The position numbers and the translations under genes are program-made. The notes beneath the pieces were generated by a model, which did no database searches, was not told the DNA's origin, and worked only from the letters and a program-made list of their open reading frames with translations. A stretch of DNA of 64,000 bases from Exophiala sp. HKRS030 (taxonomy: Eukaryota > Ascomycota > Eurotiomycetes > Chaetothyriales > Herpotrichiellaceae), in contig JAHWDD010000008.1 in the NCBI GenBank assembly GCA_023897205.1, forward strand, positions 372,001 through 436,000. The letters are read 5' to 3'. Of this stretch, positions 61,344 through 64,000 are shown piece by piece; position 1 is the first letter of the stretch; the number at the start of each line of letters is the position of its first letter.

Positions 61344-63734
61344 ATGACAAATGGGGTCTTGAGGGCCTGTACACGCTGTCACGCGAAGAAGATCAAGGTT
61401 AGTGACTTGGCAAATCGATCTCTTACACAACTGACTCGCATTCAGTGTGATGGGACTTTGAATTGCAAGAATTGTTCCGATGCTGGCGCACCTTGTGAGC
61501 CATATACCAGGCTTAGACGAATCGAGTAGGTGGTAAATGCGATTGGGTGGATAGCCGTTCTCATTCTCTGGCAGATTACACAAAGACACACAGGCAAGGT
61601 TGACCTGGCTTGAGGACGAATTAGCCTCAATTTTTAATGTCGATTGCCATCTTGTCAAGACCGGGACGCCATTGGAACCGCTTATCAAAAATTCAAACAC
61701 GAACAGTGCGGCGTTTCACTGCCCAGCGGCTCAAGGTGATGGGCAAGAGCAAACTCCAGAGATCATTGCTCCGGCGATCCATCATACTGAGCAGCAAAAT
61801 GATGGCGCTGGCCATAATTCTCTAAACATGGACGCGCCTGAAACAGGATTGCTCGCTCTCAACGCTACGGGCGAGTTGCGCTATCTAGGCCCGTCCTCTG
61901 GCTCGTTCTTTGCCACCTACGCGGCATCATTGGCTCGATCATGTGTGCCGAGCCAGAATGTTCGAAGTCATGCTTCAAGTACCACGGATAATCAGATTAG
62001 TCCCGAGAGAACGGCCACTGTGGCCAACGTACATCACATACTTTCTTCTGAAGCGATTCGACTTCTGACTCACTCCTTTCGGATCTGGACGTTACCGCTT
62101 TACCCGCTCTTCAGCTACAAAGATCTCGACAGTCTCGTCGCGAGATGCGGGAGCCTGCAGACGACTCCTCGAACAGAAAACACAGAACAAAGCCGTGATC
62201 TTATTATCTTTTATCTAGTCATGGCGTTAGGATCTATAAACGCCTCCAACACCATTAGACAGCGCTCGGATGCATTATCAAAACCGACTCACACCGTTCC
62301 ATCGGCCAGTCTTCTCTATGCAAAAGCACTCGAGCTGTTCGAACACGATGTACAACACCTCCGTCCCAGCGTATCCTTGATTCAGATACTCCTGTTGATT
62401 TCTATATATAGCTCTTACGGGCCGAGCGGTTTCAGTCAATGGCAGTTGGCAGGCTTAGCAATGCGGGCAAGTATTGGCCTTCGGCGGCCAGGCACTGTGG
62501 CTATGCTTTGATGAGGAGCTGACTGTGGATTAGATGACTCTGGAACTTGGCCTCCATTGTTTCCATCATAAGTGGCAAATGCCAGATCATGACAGCGACA
62601 GGCGGAATCGTGTATTTTGGACAGTGTACATTATCGAGATTTCGCTGGCCTACAACCTCGGAAGACCACCAAGCATAGTAAACGATCACATCACTGCACC
62701 TCTGCCAGCCTCTACGGACGAGAGCGTCCTCGCCCTGCACCATGTCAGACACAGGCAGATCCAGAACAAAGTCATAGCCTCAGTCTACTGTACAAATCCG
62801 CCCAAATCACTTTCTTCGGAAGATGGAGCTCGCATTATTCAGGACCTACAGGCAGAGTTGGATGATTGGAGGACGCGACTTGGGCAGCTATGCCAACAGG
62901 AACAAAGATCTGCTTATCCGCTCTGGTAGTTCCATACGCACCCTCGAGTTGAAGGAGGACAATTACTGACTTTGAGGCAGCTATTGGGAAAGATTGTATC
63001 ACGGGACCTCGTTTGTGTTGCATCGGTCTAGTCCTTTGTGTCCGCGACCTTCTTCAGAATCTGCTGCACGCTGTATCCGTTCGGCCGGAACTTATGTCGA
63101 CAATTTGCTGACCGTGTTACGCACCAGTAACGTCCCATTGACATGGATGCTTGTTCAAGGTGTCCTTTTTGCCGGTCTGACGATGCTTGTGACTGCAAGA
63201 ACAACAGCCTCGGAACTAGTTCAACGCCTTGATGCGACCCTTTGGTTGGCAGACTTTGCCAACTGGACGAGGAAATGCTCTATGTGCATAGCAATAATGA
63301 ACGAGCGATGGAGTGAAGATTTGCTATCGAGGCTGGATGCACAGTTCGAGGCACTGGCGAGCGATACACTCACGATGGTTGCAGCGAGCCTCACGAGCAG
63401 GAATGAAAGCGCAGGGGCTCTCGAAACATGTGTGCCAATATCGGATCCCACTACCAATATGGCGGCACCCACGTCGGAAGCAATAAGTCCTCCAGCTTGG
63501 CCTGGTGACGCAAGCCCTACTTATATGGACTTGCCAATGTCCACCGATCTGGGCTCGCTGGATCCCTTCGGCGACCTCCTGGGCTTTGACAACGGCCAAG
63601 CGTTTTGGAACTTCTTCCCCTCTCAGTCTGGCTTCGATGTTCTAGATGCATTGGTCTCTGAGCAGTCCCAAAGGCAGGACTTTCACGCGCATATACATTC
63701 CGAGCCTCAGACTTGGGCCGACATGCTTCCATAA
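61344..63734 (+). CDS. Zn2Cys6 transcription factor with fungal_trans domain; contains a GC-AG intron
   Basis: The model is 723 aa. Exons are 61344-61397, 61446-61525, 61575-62466, 62534-62925 and 62981-63734. The zinc cluster has the spacing C-x2-C-x6-C-x5-C-x2-C-x6-C (from CTRCHAKKIKC). It is followed by the short linker RLRRIELHKDTQARLTWLEDEL, whose heptad-like leucines suggest a dimerisation helix. The middle region is the fungal-specific regulatory domain (SLIQILLLISIYSSY, QWQLAGLAMR|MTLELGLH, NRVFWTVYIIE, LGRPPSI). The C-terminus is acidic and aromatic (GDLLGFDNGQAFWNFFP), like an activation region. The third intron starts GCAAGT at 62467 and ends TTAG at 62533, joining AMR to MTLELGLH; no GT alternative restores the frame. 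The first intron has 48 bp, a multiple of three, and might be retained without a stop. The likely target is the divergent amidase. Confidence 0.87.
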
Positions 63735-63837
63735 TCACGATTTTTGAACGTGCTCAATTTGCCCAAAGACGTCAAATCGATCGGTCAAGAACTAGTTGGA
63801 AAGATTGTCTCCTATCGGCTTCCTGGTTTCAGCGGGG

Positions 63838-64000
63838 TTATACCGGGATGGCTTTCAGCTTCGCAACGGCCGCCTGGATCATTGATATGGCATCGTCCAA
63901 GAGCGGCAACTCGATGCGAGACTCGGGGTCCAAAGCCTTGTTAAGCAGTCCATATCCATTCGCGTACCGGTCCTCTTTGCTCTGGAAATACAAGTAACTT
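63838..64000 (-). CDS. C-terminal end of an unidentified protein, cut by window edge
   Basis: The minus frame is open from the right edge to a TAA at 63838-63840 (54 codons including the partial edge). It reads SYLYFQSKEDRYANGYGLLN and then ALDPESRIELPLLDDAISMIQAAVAKLKAI, ending in PV. Codon use is coding-like (AAG, CTC, ATC, GAC), and the amphipathic helical end looks like a genuine C-terminus. It is convergent with the Zn2Cys6 gene, whose stop is 104 bp away. I do not recognise the family. Confidence 0.6.
   Translation of the reverse strand, partial: SYLYFQSKEDRYANGYGLLNKALDPESRIELPLLDDAISMIQAAVAKLKAIPV

Noticed and set aside
61398..61445. Possible read-through instead of an intron in the zinc cluster of the second regulator
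   Set aside because: The 48-bp segment is open in frame, but it would insert 16 residues between the second and third cysteines, breaking the Zn2Cys6 spacing; GTTAGT and TCAG ends support splicing.
1..64000. CRISPR arrays, rRNA, complete transposons, secondary-metabolite synthase backbones
   Set aside because: None seen: no regularly spaced repeats of suitable length, no rRNA-like sequence, no transposase or reverse-transcriptase motifs and no ketosynthase or adenylation-domain motifs in any frame I read.

Overview
The window reads as nuclear DNA of a filamentous ascomycete (Pezizomycotina). The evidence is short GT-AG introns of roughly 48-115 bp in most genes, two Zn2Cys6 transcription factors, long disordered proteins of a filamentous-fungal type, a serine tRNA with pol III T-runs, and typical accessory families (P450, amidase, beta-lactamase-like hydrolase, tripeptidyl-peptidase-like hydrolase). 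A Eurotiomycetes/Chaetothyriales-like source is my guess only. I see no rRNA, CRISPR array, complete transposon or polyketide/peptide synthase backbone gene. Splice models were built by eye; in the spliced models the exon lengths sum to whole codons.

1-18.7 kb is accessory-like: a cut-off alpha/beta hydrolase, a four-exon P450, a secreted TAP-type peptidase divergent from a five-exon beta-lactamase-like serine hydrolase, a frameshifted sulfotransferase relic, a Zn2Cys6 regulator, 5.3 kb without a convincing gene, then a hemerythrin-domain protein.

19-42 kb is mostly housekeeping or transport: a pyrimidine 5'-nucleotidase-like HAD phosphatase, two disordered proteins, a thiamine-diphosphate (ThDP) enzyme, a hexose transporter, a peroxisomal fatty-acyl half-ABC transporter, an Nramp metal transporter and a mitochondrial-type membrane protein.

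37-46 kb also holds several decayed loci: a frameshifted calcineurin-like phosphoesterase, an MFS transporter that has lost its middle helices, and a head-on junction of a truncated FAD oxidoreductase with a truncated APH-type kinase. The last looks like the scar of one deletion that removed the 3' ends of two convergent genes.

46-64 kb carries tRNA-Ser(GCT), an NAD(P)-dependent epimerase-like protein, two very long disordered proteins (966 and 1090 aa), and an amidase divergent from a second Zn2Cys6 regulator that has a GC-AG intron. A cut-off gene runs off the right edge.

No new defence or biosynthetic system is evident. The most unusual content is the concentration of independently decayed genes, the convergent-gene deletion scar, and recurrent short motifs (TACGGAGTA and CCTAGGTA/TAGGTAGG types) in intergenic DNA.
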